Of a stretch of DNA of 64,000 bases, positions 24,869 to 34,072 are shown piece after piece (the first letter of the stretch is position 1; every line of letters starts with the position of its first letter). Made by a program: the position numbers and the translations under genes. The DNA is from Metabacillus indicus LMG 22858 (GTDB taxonomy: Bacteria; Bacillota; Bacilli; Bacillales; Bacillaceae). The stretch lies in contig NZ_JGVU02000005.1 of assembly GCF_000708755.2 (NCBI RefSeq), forward strand, positions 124,001-188,000, in the 5' to 3' direction. Below the pieces are notes generated by a model, which worked only from the letters and a program-made list of their open reading frames with translations, had not been told where the DNA came from and did no database searches.

Positions 24869-25864
24869 CATGACAGCTGCGAAATCGTTCTTTTTCGGAA
24901 AGGAGAGAGTAAAGACGGTTTCCTGACCCGGGACAGAAGCTGCTTGGATCTCAATCAGGAGCGGAGCAGCCGCTTTTTTGGCCAAATAAAGGCCCATTCC
25001 GGTCGCCGCCTGATCCTGATGATTGGCGGTGGACGTAAACCCTTTGTCAAAAATCCGTGGAAGGTCTCTCGCCTCAATGCCTCTGCCATAATCCCTGATT
25101 TCAAGCTTGGCGTTTCCATGTTCGAGATAGCTCCGGATCTCAATGTCAGACGCCTCGCTGTATTTCACCGCATTCGTCAGGATCTGCCTCAGGATAAACG
25201 CAAACCATTTTGCATCTGTGAGCACGTCCCGCTGCTGGAGCTCAATGTCAAAGCCAATGCCCTTTTGGATGCACCAGGCCTGAAGGGTTTTCAGCTCGCT
25301 GAAGAGAACATCTTCAAGGTCGATCATCTCAATATATAGATCGTTTTCAATGAATGGGATCCGCTTTTGATGGAGCTGCTGGTCGAGCAGCAGGTGAATG
25401 CGGAGCCACTCATAGGTTAAATTCGTTTTCGTCTGTCCGTCCTCCATCCGTTCAATCATCAGGTGCATCGCCGTCAGCGGCGTTTTTACCTCATGAATCC
25501 AGGACAGGAGATCATCTTTTTCCTGCTGGAGAGAGATGTAATGGCGCTGCGCGTCTTTCTTCAGGAGCCCGGTGTGATCAACCAGCGTCTCCTCAACCAG
25601 CTCTTCAAAAGGACTTCCTGGTGCTGGAATGCTTGTCACATCCAGATTTTTTTCCCTTTCCTGAAGCGCTTTAAAAAAGGCCGTTTCTTTCTGATAGCGG
25701 ACAGCCAGGAACACAAGAAAAGACAGAAGGGATAAAAAGACGATGTACAATACGCTCTTAAACGGGACCGCATTGTCTATAAACGAGATAAAAAGGAACA
25801 GAAGATGGATGAACAGGTAAAAGAGAATCCAGCTTAAGCGCTCTTTCAGAAAAACACGGATCAT
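24860..25864 (-). CDS. bceS: BceS-type intramembrane-sensing histidine kinase
   Basis: A 334-residue kinase with two closely spaced TM helices (about 10-30 and 36-56) and almost no extracellular part, so it cannot bind peptide itself and senses the transporter. The H-box is [16 protein letters not shown]. The N-box region is [16 protein letters not shown]. The G-box DYGRGI is followed by [11 protein letters not shown]. Its ATG overlaps the bceR stop by four bases. It belongs with the BceAB transporter encoded downstream. Confidence 0.92.
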   Translation of the reverse strand: MIRVFLKERLSWILFYLFIHLLFLFISFIDNAVPFKSVLYIVFLSLLSFLVFLAVRYQKETAFFKALQEREKNLDVTSIPAPGSPFEELVEETLVDHTGLLKKDAQRHYISLQQEKDDLLSWIHEVKTPLTAMHLMIERMEDGQTKTNLTYEWLRIHLLLDQQLHQKRIPFIENDLYIEMIDLEDVLFSELKTLQAWCIQKGIGFDIELQQRDVLTDAKWFAFILRQILTNAVKYSEASDIEIRSYLEHGNAKLEIRDYGRGIEARDLPRIFDKGFTSTANHQDQAATGMGLYLAKKAAAPLLIEIQAASVPGQETVFTLSFPKKNDFAAVMSM

Positions 25865-26550
25865 AGAATTTCCTCTTCCAGGGCCACATAGCCCTGTCCC
25901 ACTTTCGTTTCGATAAACCGTCCGAGCCCAATATCCTCAAGGCGCTTCCTCAGCCTGTTCACATTAACCGTCAGCGTGTTGTCGCTGATAAACCGCTTAT
26001 CATCCCAGAGGCTGTTGATCAGCTTATCCCTGCTCACAATCTTATTTTTCTGTTCAATTAACAGCTTCAAGATGAACATTTCATTCTTTGTGAGCTCGAC
26101 GGTCCCTTGCTCATTCGTAACGGAATTCCGCTCATAATCAACCGCAGCACCGCACCACGTCTTGAGGTGAACCTGTTCCGTGCTGTAGTTATAAACCCTC
26201 CGCAGGATGGCCTGGATTTTCGCGATCAGCACATCAAAGTGAAAGGGCTTCTGGACAAAGTCATCCGCTCCAAGCTGCATCGACATCACCATATCTGTCG
26301 GATGATCCCGTGAGGATAAAAAAATGATCGGGACATTGGAATGAGACCGGATCATCCGGCACCAGTGAAACCCGTCAAACTTCGGCAGCTGAATGTCAAT
26401 AATCACAAGATCCGGCTTCACTTCCGAGAAATCCTGCATCACCCTGCTGAAGTCGGTTATGCCGTATACGTCGTACGACCATTGATTCAGTCGGTCTTTT
26501 ATTTCCGTGAAAAGAGAAAGGTCATCTTCAATTAATAATAGTTTAAACAA
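25861..26550 (-). CDS. bceR: BceR-type response regulator
   Basis: A 229-residue OmpR-family regulator with a receiver domain (phospho-acceptor Asp in VIIDIQLPKFDGFHW) and a C-terminal winged helix (DNTLTVNVNRLRKRLEDIG, KVGQGYVA). It is extremely close to B. subtilis BceR by recalled sequence, including the MFKLLLIEDD start and LFFLSSRDHP-type region. TTG 26550 is preferred over GTG 26562 for that reason and because GGTGAGG precedes it. It would bind the dyad at 24843-24868 and activate bceAB. Confidence 0.93.
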   Translation of the reverse strand: MFKLLLIEDDLSLFTEIKDRLNQWSYDVYGITDFSRVMQDFSEVKPDLVIIDIQLPKFDGFHWCRMIRSHSNVPIIFLSSRDHPTDMVMSMQLGADDFVQKPFHFDVLIAKIQAILRRVYNYSTEQVHLKTWCGAAVDYERNSVTNEQGTVELTKNEMFILKLLIEQKNKIVSRDKLINSLWDDKRFISDNTLTVNVNRLRKRLEDIGLGRFIETKVGQGYVALEEEIL

Positions 26551-26621
26551 CTGCCTCACCACTCAGGATAGATTTCAGATACTTCAAGTTTATAGCAAAT
26601 TTTGGACATTTTCCATCATGC

Positions 26622-26650
26622 AAAAAAAAGACACCCCATAAAGGGTGCCC
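26622..26650 (-). terminator. Terminator after MFS gene
   Basis: On the minus strand CACCC-tttat-GGGGTG is followed by eight T. Confidence 0.8.
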
Positions 26651-26651
26651 G

Positions 26652-27848
26652 TTAAAGAGATGCCTGAACCTCAGCAGGTGAAGCGTGCTCTTTTTTTCCA
26701 TGAAGCATGTAGTAAAGCCCAATGCTGAGAATGACGGCAAATCCGAGGATTACGTAAAGCGTGCTGTAGCCTGTAACCGGAATGACGAACCCGAGAAGGT
26801 AAGGCCCAAACCCGAGTCCTGCATCTAAAAAGATGAAGAATGTGGACGTGGCAAGCCCCATCCGGTGCGGAGGCGTCAGTTTAACCGCAATCGCCTGCGT
26901 GGCTGACTGCATATTGCCGAATCCGAGTCCGATCAAAACGCCGGAGAGAAGAAACACCGTGCTCGTGCTCGCCGTGCTTAGAAGGAACAGCCCGGCAGCA
27001 AACAGCACAAACGCCGGATACATAACGTAATTCGCTCCTTTTTGATCAAGCAGCCTGCCGGTGAACGGACGCGATACAAGAACAGCCGCGGCATAAACGA
27101 TGAAAAAGAAGCTCGCTGTGCTGACAAGGTCAATGTCCATCGCATAAAAGTTGATAAAAGACAGAACGCTTGAATAGCAGAACGCGACCGCCAGTGTAAT
27201 AAATGCAATCGGCAGTGCCCGGGGCTCAACAAAGCTTGAGAGGCTGAACCCTTTAACGGCCGCATGCTTGGGCTGACCGGCAAGTGGCGGAATCGTTAAG
27301 GAAAAGGCAATCAGCAGGCTGAGAACGCCAAGCGCGACACAAAATGTGAAGATTGTCTGAAAGCTCGCGTGCTGGCTCAAATAAAGACCGATAAACGGCC
27401 CAATCGCTGTAGCAAGCGTCGCACTCATGCTGTAATACCCGATTCCTTCCCCTTTTCTTGAGGCAGGAATAATCTGTGCCACAATCGTTCCCGTCGCTGT
27501 ACTTGCCATGCCCAGGGTAATCCCATGCAGAAGACGGTTAGCTAAAAGGAACCCGAGTCCAAGCTCAAAAAAGTAAAAAGAAGTGGTGATCGTAAAGAGA
27601 ATCAGCCCGGTATAAAGAATTTTTCTCCGGCTGAAGCTTGCGATCAGCCTGCCGATGAACAGCCTGCCGATCAGAGCTCCGATGATGAAAATACCAGTCA
27701 CAAGACCGGCTTCACTTGTTGAAGCATGATATTCATCCACCGCAAACACCGCGATGGTGACCATTAATAAGTAAAAAATCAGGGTTAGGAAAAAATTAAT
27801 GGACGAAACAACGATAAAGTCCTTCGTCCACAGTCTGTCTTTATTCAA
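26652..27848 (-). CDS. MFS transporter, YwoG-like
   Basis: A 398-residue MFS exporter with twelve TM segments. The TM2-3 motif is GRLFIGRLIASFSRRK, and RLLHGITLGMASTATG is the typical TM4 region. It resembles B. subtilis YwoG, which is likewise adjacent to a MarR gene (ywoH). The regulator gene ends 11 bases upstream, so both are one operon under the dyad at 28301-28333. Drug or metabolite efflux is likely; the substrate is unknown. Confidence 0.85.
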   Translation of the reverse strand: MNKDRLWTKDFIVVSSINFFLTLIFYLLMVTIAVFAVDEYHASTSEAGLVTGIFIIGALIGRLFIGRLIASFSRRKILYTGLILFTITTSFYFFELGLGFLLANRLLHGITLGMASTATGTIVAQIIPASRKGEGIGYYSMSATLATAIGPFIGLYLSQHASFQTIFTFCVALGVLSLLIAFSLTIPPLAGQPKHAAVKGFSLSSFVEPRALPIAFITLAVAFCYSSVLSFINFYAMDIDLVSTASFFFIVYAAAVLVSRPFTGRLLDQKGANYVMYPAFVLFAAGLFLLSTASTSTVFLLSGVLIGLGFGNMQSATQAIAVKLTPPHRMGLATSTFFIFLDAGLGFGPYLLGFVIPVTGYSTLYVILGFAVILSIGLYYMLHGKKEHASPAEVQASL

Positions 27849-27859
27849 ATGACTTCACC

Positions 27860-28288
27860 TTACTCTCTAATATTTTTCCGGATGTCTTCCATCACCCGGA
27901 TGCATGCGAGCTGCTCTTCTTCTGAAATGCCTTTAAGAATGTCCAGCTCATATTCATCAATTGTGATCCGCACCTTCGCATACAGCTTCTTCCCTTCCTC
28001 AGTCAGCTGCATCCGTTTCTCTCGTTTATCTTTTCCGGCAACCTGTTCCACATAGTTCAGCTCTTCAAGCTTGCTGATGGTCCTTGTCACAGTCGGCTTT
28101 TCAACGCCCTGATAGCCGGCAAGCTCAACAAGTGTCGCCGTCCCGTAATTGGACAAATAATGAAGAACCGACCACTGCGCCCTGTATAAATCATGCTTCG
28201 CAAGCTCCAGGTTCAGCCTGTTTTCAAACGGTCTGTATAAAAGCAGAAGCTGCTGAAAAAATTTCTGATACGTTTTTATGGAAAACAC
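27860..28288 (-). CDS. MarR-family regulator, YwoH-like
   Basis: A 142-residue MarR protein with the winged helix (VELAGYQGVEKPTVTRTISKLEELNYVEQVAGKDKREKRMQLTEEGKK, in segments) and flanking dimerisation helices. The start is GTG at 28288 with only a weak GCGGG upstream. A 33-bp imperfect palindrome begins 12 bases upstream. It probably represses itself and the MFS exporter and releases DNA on ligand binding. Confidence 0.87.
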   Translation of the reverse strand: MFSIKTYQKFFQQLLLLYRPFENRLNLELAKHDLYRAQWSVLHYLSNYGTATLVELAGYQGVEKPTVTRTISKLEELNYVEQVAGKDKREKRMQLTEEGKKLYAKVRITIDEYELDILKGISEEEQLACIRVMEDIRKNIRE

Positions 28289-28300
28289 CCCGCTTAAAAT

Positions 28301-28333
28301 AGTTACCTTAGATAACAGTTATCCTAAGTAACT
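28301..28333. promoter_or_regulatory. MarR-type palindromic operator
   Basis: The outer arms AGTTAC/GTAACT and inner arms GATAAC/GTTATC are arranged symmetrically around a single central A. It covers the promoter region of the marR-MFS operon and is the only clear dyad there. Confidence 0.6.
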
Positions 28334-28383
28334 AATATAGCAGAGAAAATCAGCCGTGTAAACCGGATTGCTCGGTTTGATTG

Positions 28384-28412
28384 TTGACATGAAACGGGAA
28401 TATATGTTATTT
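28384..28412 (+). promoter_or_regulatory. Probable htpG promoter
   Basis: A perfect TTGACA at 28384 with AT-rich, poorly conserved -10 candidates (TGTTAT or TTATTT) at 28405-28412. It lies immediately upstream of the CIRCE operator. Confidence 0.5.
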
Positions 28413-28422
28413 ATTTAGTGGG

Positions 28423-28449
28423 TTAGCACTCTAAGGTGATGAGTGCTAA
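28423..28449. promoter_or_regulatory. CIRCE element (HrcA operator)
   Basis: TTAGCACTC-N9-GAGTGCTAA, a full-consensus CIRCE with no mismatch, 24 bases before the htpG start. HrcA binds this dyad and represses heat-shock genes. The match is exact, so control of htpG by HrcA is strongly indicated. Confidence 0.95.
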
Positions 28450-28473
28450 AAAAGCTGAAAGGAGATTTTTAAT

Positions 28474-30354
28474 ATGGCAAAAATGCAGTTTAAAGCAGAA
28501 TCTAAGAGATTATTAGACATGATGATCAACTCGATCTACTCCCAGAAAGAAATCTTTTTGCGCGAGCTGATCTCAAACGCAAGTGATGCGATTGATAAAA
28601 TCTACTACAAGGCATTAACAGATGACAGCCTGTCATTTGATCAGAGCAGCTATTACATAAAAGTGAGCGCGGATAAGGAAAAGCGCACCCTTACGATTGC
28701 CGATACAGGAATCGGAATGACGAAAGAGGAGCTTGAAAACAATCTCGGAACCATCGCACAGAGCGGTTCTCTTGCATTCAAAAGCGAAAATGAACTGAAG
28801 GACGGGCATGACATCATCGGCCAGTTCGGGGTAGGATTCTATTCAGCATTTATGGTTGCGGATGCGATTACGGTTACAACGAAGACAATCGGCGCAAGCG
28901 AAGCATACAGATGGCATTCTGACGGTGCAGACGGCTATACAATCGAGCCGTGCGAAAAAGAGGAAGTAGGCACGGAAATCATCCTCAGCATCAAGCAGAA
29001 CACAGAAGAGGATTCATATGATGAATTTTTGGAAGAGTACCGCTTGAAGGCCATCATTAAAAAGTACTCGGACTTTATCCGCTACCCGATTAAGATGGAT
29101 TCAACGGTCAGCAAGAAAAAAGACGGCAGCGAAGATGAGTTTGAAGAGACGGTCGAAGAGCAGACGATCAACAGCATGGTGCCGATCTGGAGAAAAAATA
29201 AAAACGAGCTCACGGATGAAGATTACGAGAATTTCTATCACGAAAAGCATTACGGCTTTGATAAGCCGCTTAAGCATATCCACATCAGCGTCGACGGTGC
29301 TGTGCGCTACAATGCCATTCTCTACATTCCGGAGCAGATTCCGTATGACTACTACTCCAAAGAGTTTGAAAAGGGGCTTGAGCTTTACTCCAACGGGGTG
29401 CTGATTATGGAAAAATGCTCGGATCTGCTTCCTGACTATTTCTCTTTTGTCAAAGGAATGGTTGATTCAGAGGACCTGTCACTGAACATTTCACGCGAGA
29501 TCCTGCAGCAGGACCGCCAGCTGAAGCTCATTGCGAAAAACATTAAAAACAAGATTAAGAGCCAGCTTCAAACCCTGCTGAAAGATGAGCGCGAAAAATA
29601 TGAGGCGTTCTACAAGTCGTTTGGCAGACAGCTGAAGTACGGTGTGTACAGTGATTTCGGAGCGAACAAAGAAGACCTTCAAAATCTTCTCATGTTCTAC
29701 TCATCAAAAGAGAAAAAGCTGATCACACTTGATGAGTACGCAGCTGCGATGCCAGAAGGCCAGCCGCACATTTACTACGCAGCAGGCGAAAGCCACGAGC
29801 GTCTAGAAAAGCTTCCGCAAACGGAAGTTGTGGCAGATAAAGGCTATGATATCCTCTATTTCACTGACGAAGTTGATGAATTCGCGATCCGCATGCTCAT
29901 GTCTTATAAAGAAAAAGAATTCAAGTCGATCTCAAGCGGAGACCTCGGCATTGAATCAGATGACAGCGACAAGAGCACAGAGACTGACGAACAGGACAGC
30001 AAAGAGCTGTTTGAAGAGATGAAAACAATCCTCGGCGGCAAAGTAAAAGACGTCCGCATCTCAAAGCGTCTGAAAAGCCACCCTGTCTGCATCGCGACAG
30101 AAGGCGAAGTCACAACCGAAATGGAAAAAATCCTGAAAGCCATGCCGAACAGCCAGAACATCAAGGCCGAAAAAATCCTTGAAATCAACAGCAGCCACGA
30201 CGTCTTTGCCTCGCTGAAAGATGCGCACGCAAACGACAAAGAAAAATTGGCCCTGTACACAAACCTCCTCTTCAACCAGGCCCTCCTGATCGAAGGACTG
30301 ACAATCGAAGATCCGGTAGAGTTTACAAACGATATCTGCAAGATTATGGTGTAA
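28474..30354 (+). CDS. htpG: Molecular chaperone HtpG (Hsp90)
   Basis: A 626-residue bacterial Hsp90. The N-terminal ATPase has the GHKL motifs [12 protein letters not shown] (about residues 31-42), DTGIGMT (about 80-86) and [11 protein letters not shown] (about 113-123). The middle domain carries the catalytic-loop region [17 protein letters not shown], and the C-terminal dimerisation domain follows. The length is normal. AAAGGAGA precedes the ATG. It is monocistronic, with CIRCE upstream and a strong terminator downstream. Confidence 0.97.
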   Translation: MAKMQFKAESKRLLDMMINSIYSQKEIFLRELISNASDAIDKIYYKALTDDSLSFDQSSYYIKVSADKEKRTLTIADTGIGMTKEELENNLGTIAQSGSLAFKSENELKDGHDIIGQFGVGFYSAFMVADAITVTTKTIGASEAYRWHSDGADGYTIEPCEKEEVGTEIILSIKQNTEEDSYDEFLEEYRLKAIIKKYSDFIRYPIKMDSTVSKKKDGSEDEFEETVEEQTINSMVPIWRKNKNELTDEDYENFYHEKHYGFDKPLKHIHISVDGAVRYNAILYIPEQIPYDYYSKEFEKGLELYSNGVLIMEKCSDLLPDYFSFVKGMVDSEDLSLNISREILQQDRQLKLIAKNIKNKIKSQLQTLLKDEREKYEAFYKSFGRQLKYGVYSDFGANKEDLQNLLMFYSSKEKKLITLDEYAAAMPEGQPHIYYAAGESHERLEKLPQTEVVADKGYDILYFTDEVDEFAIRMLMSYKEKEFKSISSGDLGIESDDSDKSTETDEQDSKELFEEMKTILGGKVKDVRISKRLKSHPVCIATEGEVTTEMEKILKAMPNSQNIKAEKILEINSSHDVFASLKDAHANDKEKLALYTNLLFNQALLIEGLTIEDPVEFTNDICKIMV

Positions 30355-30364
30355 ATATAGCAAG

Positions 30365-30398
30365 CCGGCAGGGACCAAGTGGTTCCTGCCGGTTTTTT
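30365..30398 (+). terminator. Terminator after htpG
   Basis: CCGGCAGGGACC-aagt-GGTTCCTGCCGG followed by six T. Confidence 0.92.
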
Positions 30399-30569
30399 AT
30401 TTGGGTGTGGAGGATTTGCGCAGGTAATGATTTAGCTGATTTTCGCAGCTCAGGGCCGCAAATCAACTGACAATTGGTCAAGAAATTGCTAGAAAAAGAG
30501 GTGTTTTGTGTTTGTAGAGAGTTCGAGTCGTACTTTACGAAACGAGTATGAAATAGAGTTTTCCTTCAT

Positions 30570-30598
30570 TTGACAGATACTGCCCTTTTTTATAGGAT
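30570..30598 (+). promoter_or_regulatory. Promoter of PemK-like toxin operon
   Basis: TTGACA (30570-30575) and TAGGAT (30593-30598) are 17 bases apart. The 290 bases between htpG's terminator and the small ORF hold nothing else that I can support; GATCACTTTTTACT and TATACT further down may be operator or alternative -10 sequences. Confidence 0.55.
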
Positions 30599-30689
30599 AA
30601 GAAAAAGATCACTTTTTACTAAATGACATATACTAATAACACTTTCAGTTAAGGGTGGTGTTGGTGTGTCAAAAAGGAGGATTTCCCGT

Positions 30690-30935
30690 ATGAGACAAAA
30701 AACTTCTTTTAATACAATTGCCAGCCGCAGGGCAGCTCGCATGAATGCAAATTGTACTAAGAGGAACTTTCGAAACGGCAGTGCTGCGCTAAGAAAATTG
30801 AATGAAAAACTTGCAGCCTCGATTGATTTTGATTCAATTACATCTAAGCAGGAACCACTAATAATTGGTGAAGGCGGCATAGTGGAAAATTTTAACCCGC
30901 AAAATCCATCTCACAAAAAATGGATGGATGATTAA
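30690..30935 (+). CDS. Putative antitoxin, 81 residues
   Basis: A small protein with a very basic N-terminal half (SRRAARMNANCTKRNFRNGSAALRKLNEKL) and an acidic, Pro/Asn-containing C-terminus (QNPSHKKWMDD). An early basic part that could touch nucleic acid and a late acidic extended part that could clamp a toxin are what one expects of an antitoxin, but I recognise no family. AAGGAGG precedes the ATG at 30690. Its stop codon is immediately followed by the TTG start of the PemK-like gene, so the two are translationally coupled. Confidence 0.55.
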   Translation: MRQKTSFNTIASRRAARMNANCTKRNFRNGSAALRKLNEKLAASIDFDSITSKQEPLIIGEGGIVENFNPQNPSHKKWMDD

Positions 30936-31265
30936 TTGAAGCCGGGTGAAATATATGATATCGTCTTCCCCTTTGATCCTCCTGATCATGGATACAAACT
31001 TCGCCCTGCTCTTATTTTGAAGGTTGATAACGGACAAGCTCTTGCTGTTGCGATTAAAATAACAGGCACCGGCCCCAAACCACAATTCCCTCACAGAATT
31101 CCAATCACATTCTGGAACTACGCAAACCTTTCTAAAATGTCGTATGCCCAGATAGATTCCCAAACCCTCCTAAATATTCAGCATTTGCCTGCTTTTCGGG
31201 GCAACATGCATCCTTCAGATTTAAATAGAGTTCTGACTTCCTATTTAATGCTCCATTCTAAGTGA
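30936..31265 (+). CDS. PemK/MazF-like toxin
   Basis: A 109-residue protein with the MazF/PemK beta-barrel pattern: KPGEIYDIVFPF, then KLRPALILKVDNG at the position of the family's RP-x-hVls motif, and YAQIDSQTLLNIQHL in place of the usual dQhRtld helix. MazF-type enzymes cut RNA at short motifs. The TTG start directly follows the upstream stop with no independent ribosome binding site. The sequence diverges from classical B. subtilis NdoA/MazF, and the partner upstream is not a MazE-type protein. Confidence 0.72.
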   Translation: MKPGEIYDIVFPFDPPDHGYKLRPALILKVDNGQALAVAIKITGTGPKPQFPHRIPITFWNYANLSKMSYAQIDSQTLLNIQHLPAFRGNMHPSDLNRVLTSYLMLHSK

Positions 31266-31350
31266 TGTTTCAGGTTCATAGAAGTATATCTGGCCTATTC
31301 TTCAAGTTCTTTTTATAACTTCCACAAGCTCACATCAACTAATCCACAAG

Positions 31351-31378
31351 AAAAAACGCCATTCCCCAGAATGGCGCC
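31351..31378 (-). terminator. Terminator after potD
   Basis: On the minus strand GCGCCATTC-tgggg-AATGGCGTTTTTT; the last gene of the pot operon ends just before it. Confidence 0.85.
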
Positions 31379-31393
31379 TCTCCTAAATAATCT

Positions 31394-32467
31394 TTACTTC
31401 GGATGCATCTTAAATTTCAAAAACAGCTCATTGTAATAAGCGAGATTCTTTTTCCCAAGGTTTTCGTACACTTCCAGTTTTTCCGTCAGTTCAGGCGGAG
31501 GATAGAAGCGTTCGTCGCTGACCATGTCCTCGGGCATGTATTTCAGTGCCTCTTTGTTTGGAGTGGAGTAGCTTACGTACTCTGTGTTTTCCGCAGCCAC
31601 TTCGGCATCAAGCATGAAGTTTATGAATTGATGAGCCGCTTCCACGTTCTTTGCTGTTTTCGGGATGACCATGTTGTCGAACCAGAGATTTGATCCTTCT
31701 TCAGGTACAACGTACTCCAGGTCTTCGTTTTCATACATGATTTCAGATGCAACACCTGACCACACAAGACCGATGGCAGCCTCCTGGTTTTCAAGGAGCA
31801 TCCGGCTTTCATCCCCGACAACCGCTTTAACATTCGGAGTAAGGGTATCAAGCTTCCGTTTAGCTTCCTCGAGGTGCTCCGGGTTTGTATCATTCAGGGA
31901 ATAGCCAAGGCTGTTCAGCCCCATCCCCATGACTTCACGCGCACCGTCAATCAGGAGAATCTGGTTTTTCAGCTCGGGATCCCAAAGGTCGTTCCAGCTC
32001 TCGATTTTCTTCCCGCCGATCATGGACGGGTTGTAGACGATGCCGACTGTTCCCCAGAAATAAGGAATGGAGTACTTGTTTTCAGGGTCAAACGGCAAAT
32101 CCATAAAGCGCTGGTCAATATTTTTCAAGTTCGGAAGCTTTGAGTGATCAAGCGGGATCAGCAAATCTTCCTGACGCATTTTATCAATCATATATTCAGA
32201 CGGAACGGCAATGTCGTACGTCGTCCCGCCCTGTTCAATTTTCGTCATCATGGCTTCATTCGAATCGAATGTTTCATAAATGACCTTGATGCCGGTTTCC
32301 TTTTCAAAGCGGTCAACTAAATCCGAATTGATGTAGTCCCCCCAGTTGAAAATGGTCAGGGTGTTGCCGCTTGAATATCCCTGAGAGGAATTCAGCTCAG
32401 AGATGGTATATAAAAGAATGCCGGAAACGAGTGCGATCGCTATAAAGACGCGAACCAGCTTCTTCAT
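31394..32467 (-). CDS. potD: Spermidine/putrescine-binding protein
   Basis: A 357-residue class II binding protein for polyamines. After the membrane segment it reads TLTIFNWGDYINSDLVDRFEKETG, the hallmark PotD/PotF start, and later has IPYFWGTVGIVYNP and AAIGLVWSG. Unlike most Gram-positive binding proteins it shows no lipobox cysteine: the N-terminus MKKLVRVFIAIALVSGILLYTIS looks like an uncleaved anchor or an ordinary signal peptide. Its start overlaps the potC stop by four bases. Last gene of potABCD. Confidence 0.93.
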   Translation of the reverse strand: MKKLVRVFIAIALVSGILLYTISELNSSQGYSSGNTLTIFNWGDYINSDLVDRFEKETGIKVIYETFDSNEAMMTKIEQGGTTYDIAVPSEYMIDKMRQEDLLIPLDHSKLPNLKNIDQRFMDLPFDPENKYSIPYFWGTVGIVYNPSMIGGKKIESWNDLWDPELKNQILLIDGAREVMGMGLNSLGYSLNDTNPEHLEEAKRKLDTLTPNVKAVVGDESRMLLENQEAAIGLVWSGVASEIMYENEDLEYVVPEEGSNLWFDNMVIPKTAKNVEAAHQFINFMLDAEVAAENTEYVSYSTPNKEALKYMPEDMVSDERFYPPPELTEKLEVYENLGKKNLAYYNELFLKFKMHPK

Positions 32468-33267
32468 TTTTTAACCCCCCATCCGTTTTGTCTGTTCCGC
32501 TGGGTGATGAAGTAGTAAACGATAACAAGCAGAACGGTGAACAGGAACAGCAGGGTGGACAGCGCGTTGATGTTCAGTGCGATGCCGCGCCGTGCAAGGG
32601 AATAAATTTCAACGGAAAGAGTCGTAAATCCGTTCCCCGTCACGAAAAAGGTTACCGCAAAGTCATCAAGCGAAAACGTCAGGGCCATAAAGAACCCTGC
32701 AAAAATACCGGGTGTGATGAACGGAAGGACAACCTTTGTCATCACATTCCATCTGCTTGCACCAAGGTCGCGTGCTGCATCAAGCAGTGTCGGGCTCATC
32801 TCCATCAGCTTCGGCAGCACCATCAGGACCACAATCGGTACGCTGAAGGCGATGTGTGAAAGAAGAACAGAGTAAAAGCCGAGCTTGATTCCCGCCATCG
32901 TGAACAAGATCAGGAATGATGCACCGATGATTACGTCAGGGCTTACAATCAGGACGTTATTGAGTGAAAGCAGCGTATTTTTGGTCTGCCTGCTTTTAAA
33001 CGAGTGGATTGCAAGAGCACCCATGACCCCGATAATCGTTGAAATCAAAGCGGACAACAGCGCGATGACAAGCGTGTTCAGCACAATGATCAGCAGCCTT
33101 GTATCGGAGAAAAGCTCTTTATACCAGTCAAGCGTGAAGCTTTCAAAATTGTACATCGTGCCGCCGCTATTGAACGAGTAAAACACAAGGAAGAAGATCG
33201 GCGTGTACAAAATCATGAAAATCAGCACTAAAAAGATGCGTGACAAAGGGGATATTTTTTTATCCAA
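32464..33267 (-). CDS. potC: Spermidine/putrescine ABC permease PotC
   Basis: A 267-residue permease with six TM segments and the inner-membrane component signature region [34 protein letters not shown] (EAA-type loop, in segments). It forms a heterodimer with PotB. The TTG start follows the potB stop by one base. A GGGGTA stretch provides a modest ribosome binding site. Confidence 0.93.
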   Translation of the reverse strand: MDKKISPLSRIFLVLIFMILYTPIFFLVFYSFNSGGTMYNFESFTLDWYKELFSDTRLLIIVLNTLVIALLSALISTIIGVMGALAIHSFKSRQTKNTLLSLNNVLIVSPDVIIGASFLILFTMAGIKLGFYSVLLSHIAFSVPIVVLMVLPKLMEMSPTLLDAARDLGASRWNVMTKVVLPFITPGIFAGFFMALTFSLDDFAVTFFVTGNGFTTLSVEIYSLARRGIALNINALSTLLFLFTVLLVIVYYFITQRNRQNGWGVKK

Positions 33268-33268
33268 C

Positions 33269-34072
33269 TTACATACCCCGCTTTCTGTTTCCAGTAAGGA
33301 AAATAATCAGGAACATAAAGATAATCAGGAAAACCGCAATGGTCGAACCCATTCCCCAGTCCTGCGTAACAAGGAAATGCTGCTCAATCGCCGTTCCGAG
33401 CGTAATGACCCGGTTTCCGGCAATCAGCCTTGTCAGCATGAACAGGGACAGGGCCGGGATGAACACAAGCTGGCAGCCTGCCTTCACGCCGTCAATCGTA
33501 AGCGGAAAAATGACTCTCCGGAAAGCAGTCCAGCTTGATGCACCAAGGTCCCTCGCTGCATCGAGCAAAGTCGGGTTCAGCTCATTCAGAGAGTTGAAAA
33601 TCGGCAGAATCATAAACGGGATGAAAATATAAACAGAAACAAAGATAAAGCTGAAATCTGTAAACAGCAGCTGCTGAGAGCCGATTCCGACCGCATCAAG
33701 GAAGCTGTTGGCCACACCGTACGTTCCGAATATCCCAAGAAACGCATAGGCCTTCAAAAGAAGGTTGATCCATGAAGGAACAATGATCAGCAGCAGCCAT
33801 AAATGCTTATGCTTCGTATAGGTAAGCAAATAAGCCGTCGGATACGAAATCAGCAGAGATAGAGCCGTTATTAAAAACGCATACCAGAAGGAGCTGAGCG
33901 TCATTTTCAAATACACAGGTGTAAAGAAATTCTGGTAATTGGCAAGCGATAAGTTGCCTTCGATATCAATAAATGAGTAGTAAAGAACAAGAACAATCGG
34001 CGCGATAACAAAAAGAGCGATCCATAGTGCATAAGGAACCATGTACAAATTGCGGGTCAGCTTATTTTCCAT
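33269..34072 (-). CDS. potB: Spermidine/putrescine ABC permease PotB
   Basis: A 267-residue permease with six TM segments and the EAA-like loop [22 protein letters not shown] 34072 is chosen because GGAG lies seven bases upstream; it overlaps the potA stop by 11 bases. A longer frame to 34129 lies inside potA and is not credited. Confidence 0.92.
   Translation of the reverse strand: MENKLTRNLYMVPYALWIALFVIAPIVLVLYYSFIDIEGNLSLANYQNFFTPVYLKMTLSSFWYAFLITALSLLISYPTAYLLTYTKHKHLWLLLIIVPSWINLLLKAYAFLGIFGTYGVANSFLDAVGIGSQQLLFTDFSFIFVSVYIFIPFMILPIFNSLNELNPTLLDAARDLGASSWTAFRRVIFPLTIDGVKAGCQLVFIPALSLFMLTRLIAGNRVITLGTAIEQHFLVTQDWGMGSTIAVFLIIFMFLIIFLTGNRKRGM

Noticed and set aside
24848-25339. 163-residue plus-strand frame opposite bceS
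   Set aside because: It is fully antisense to a well-supported histidine kinase and has no recognisable domain.
29101-30341. Several minus-strand frames within htpG
   Set aside because: Shadows of a highly expressed gene with biased codons; no start signals or domains.
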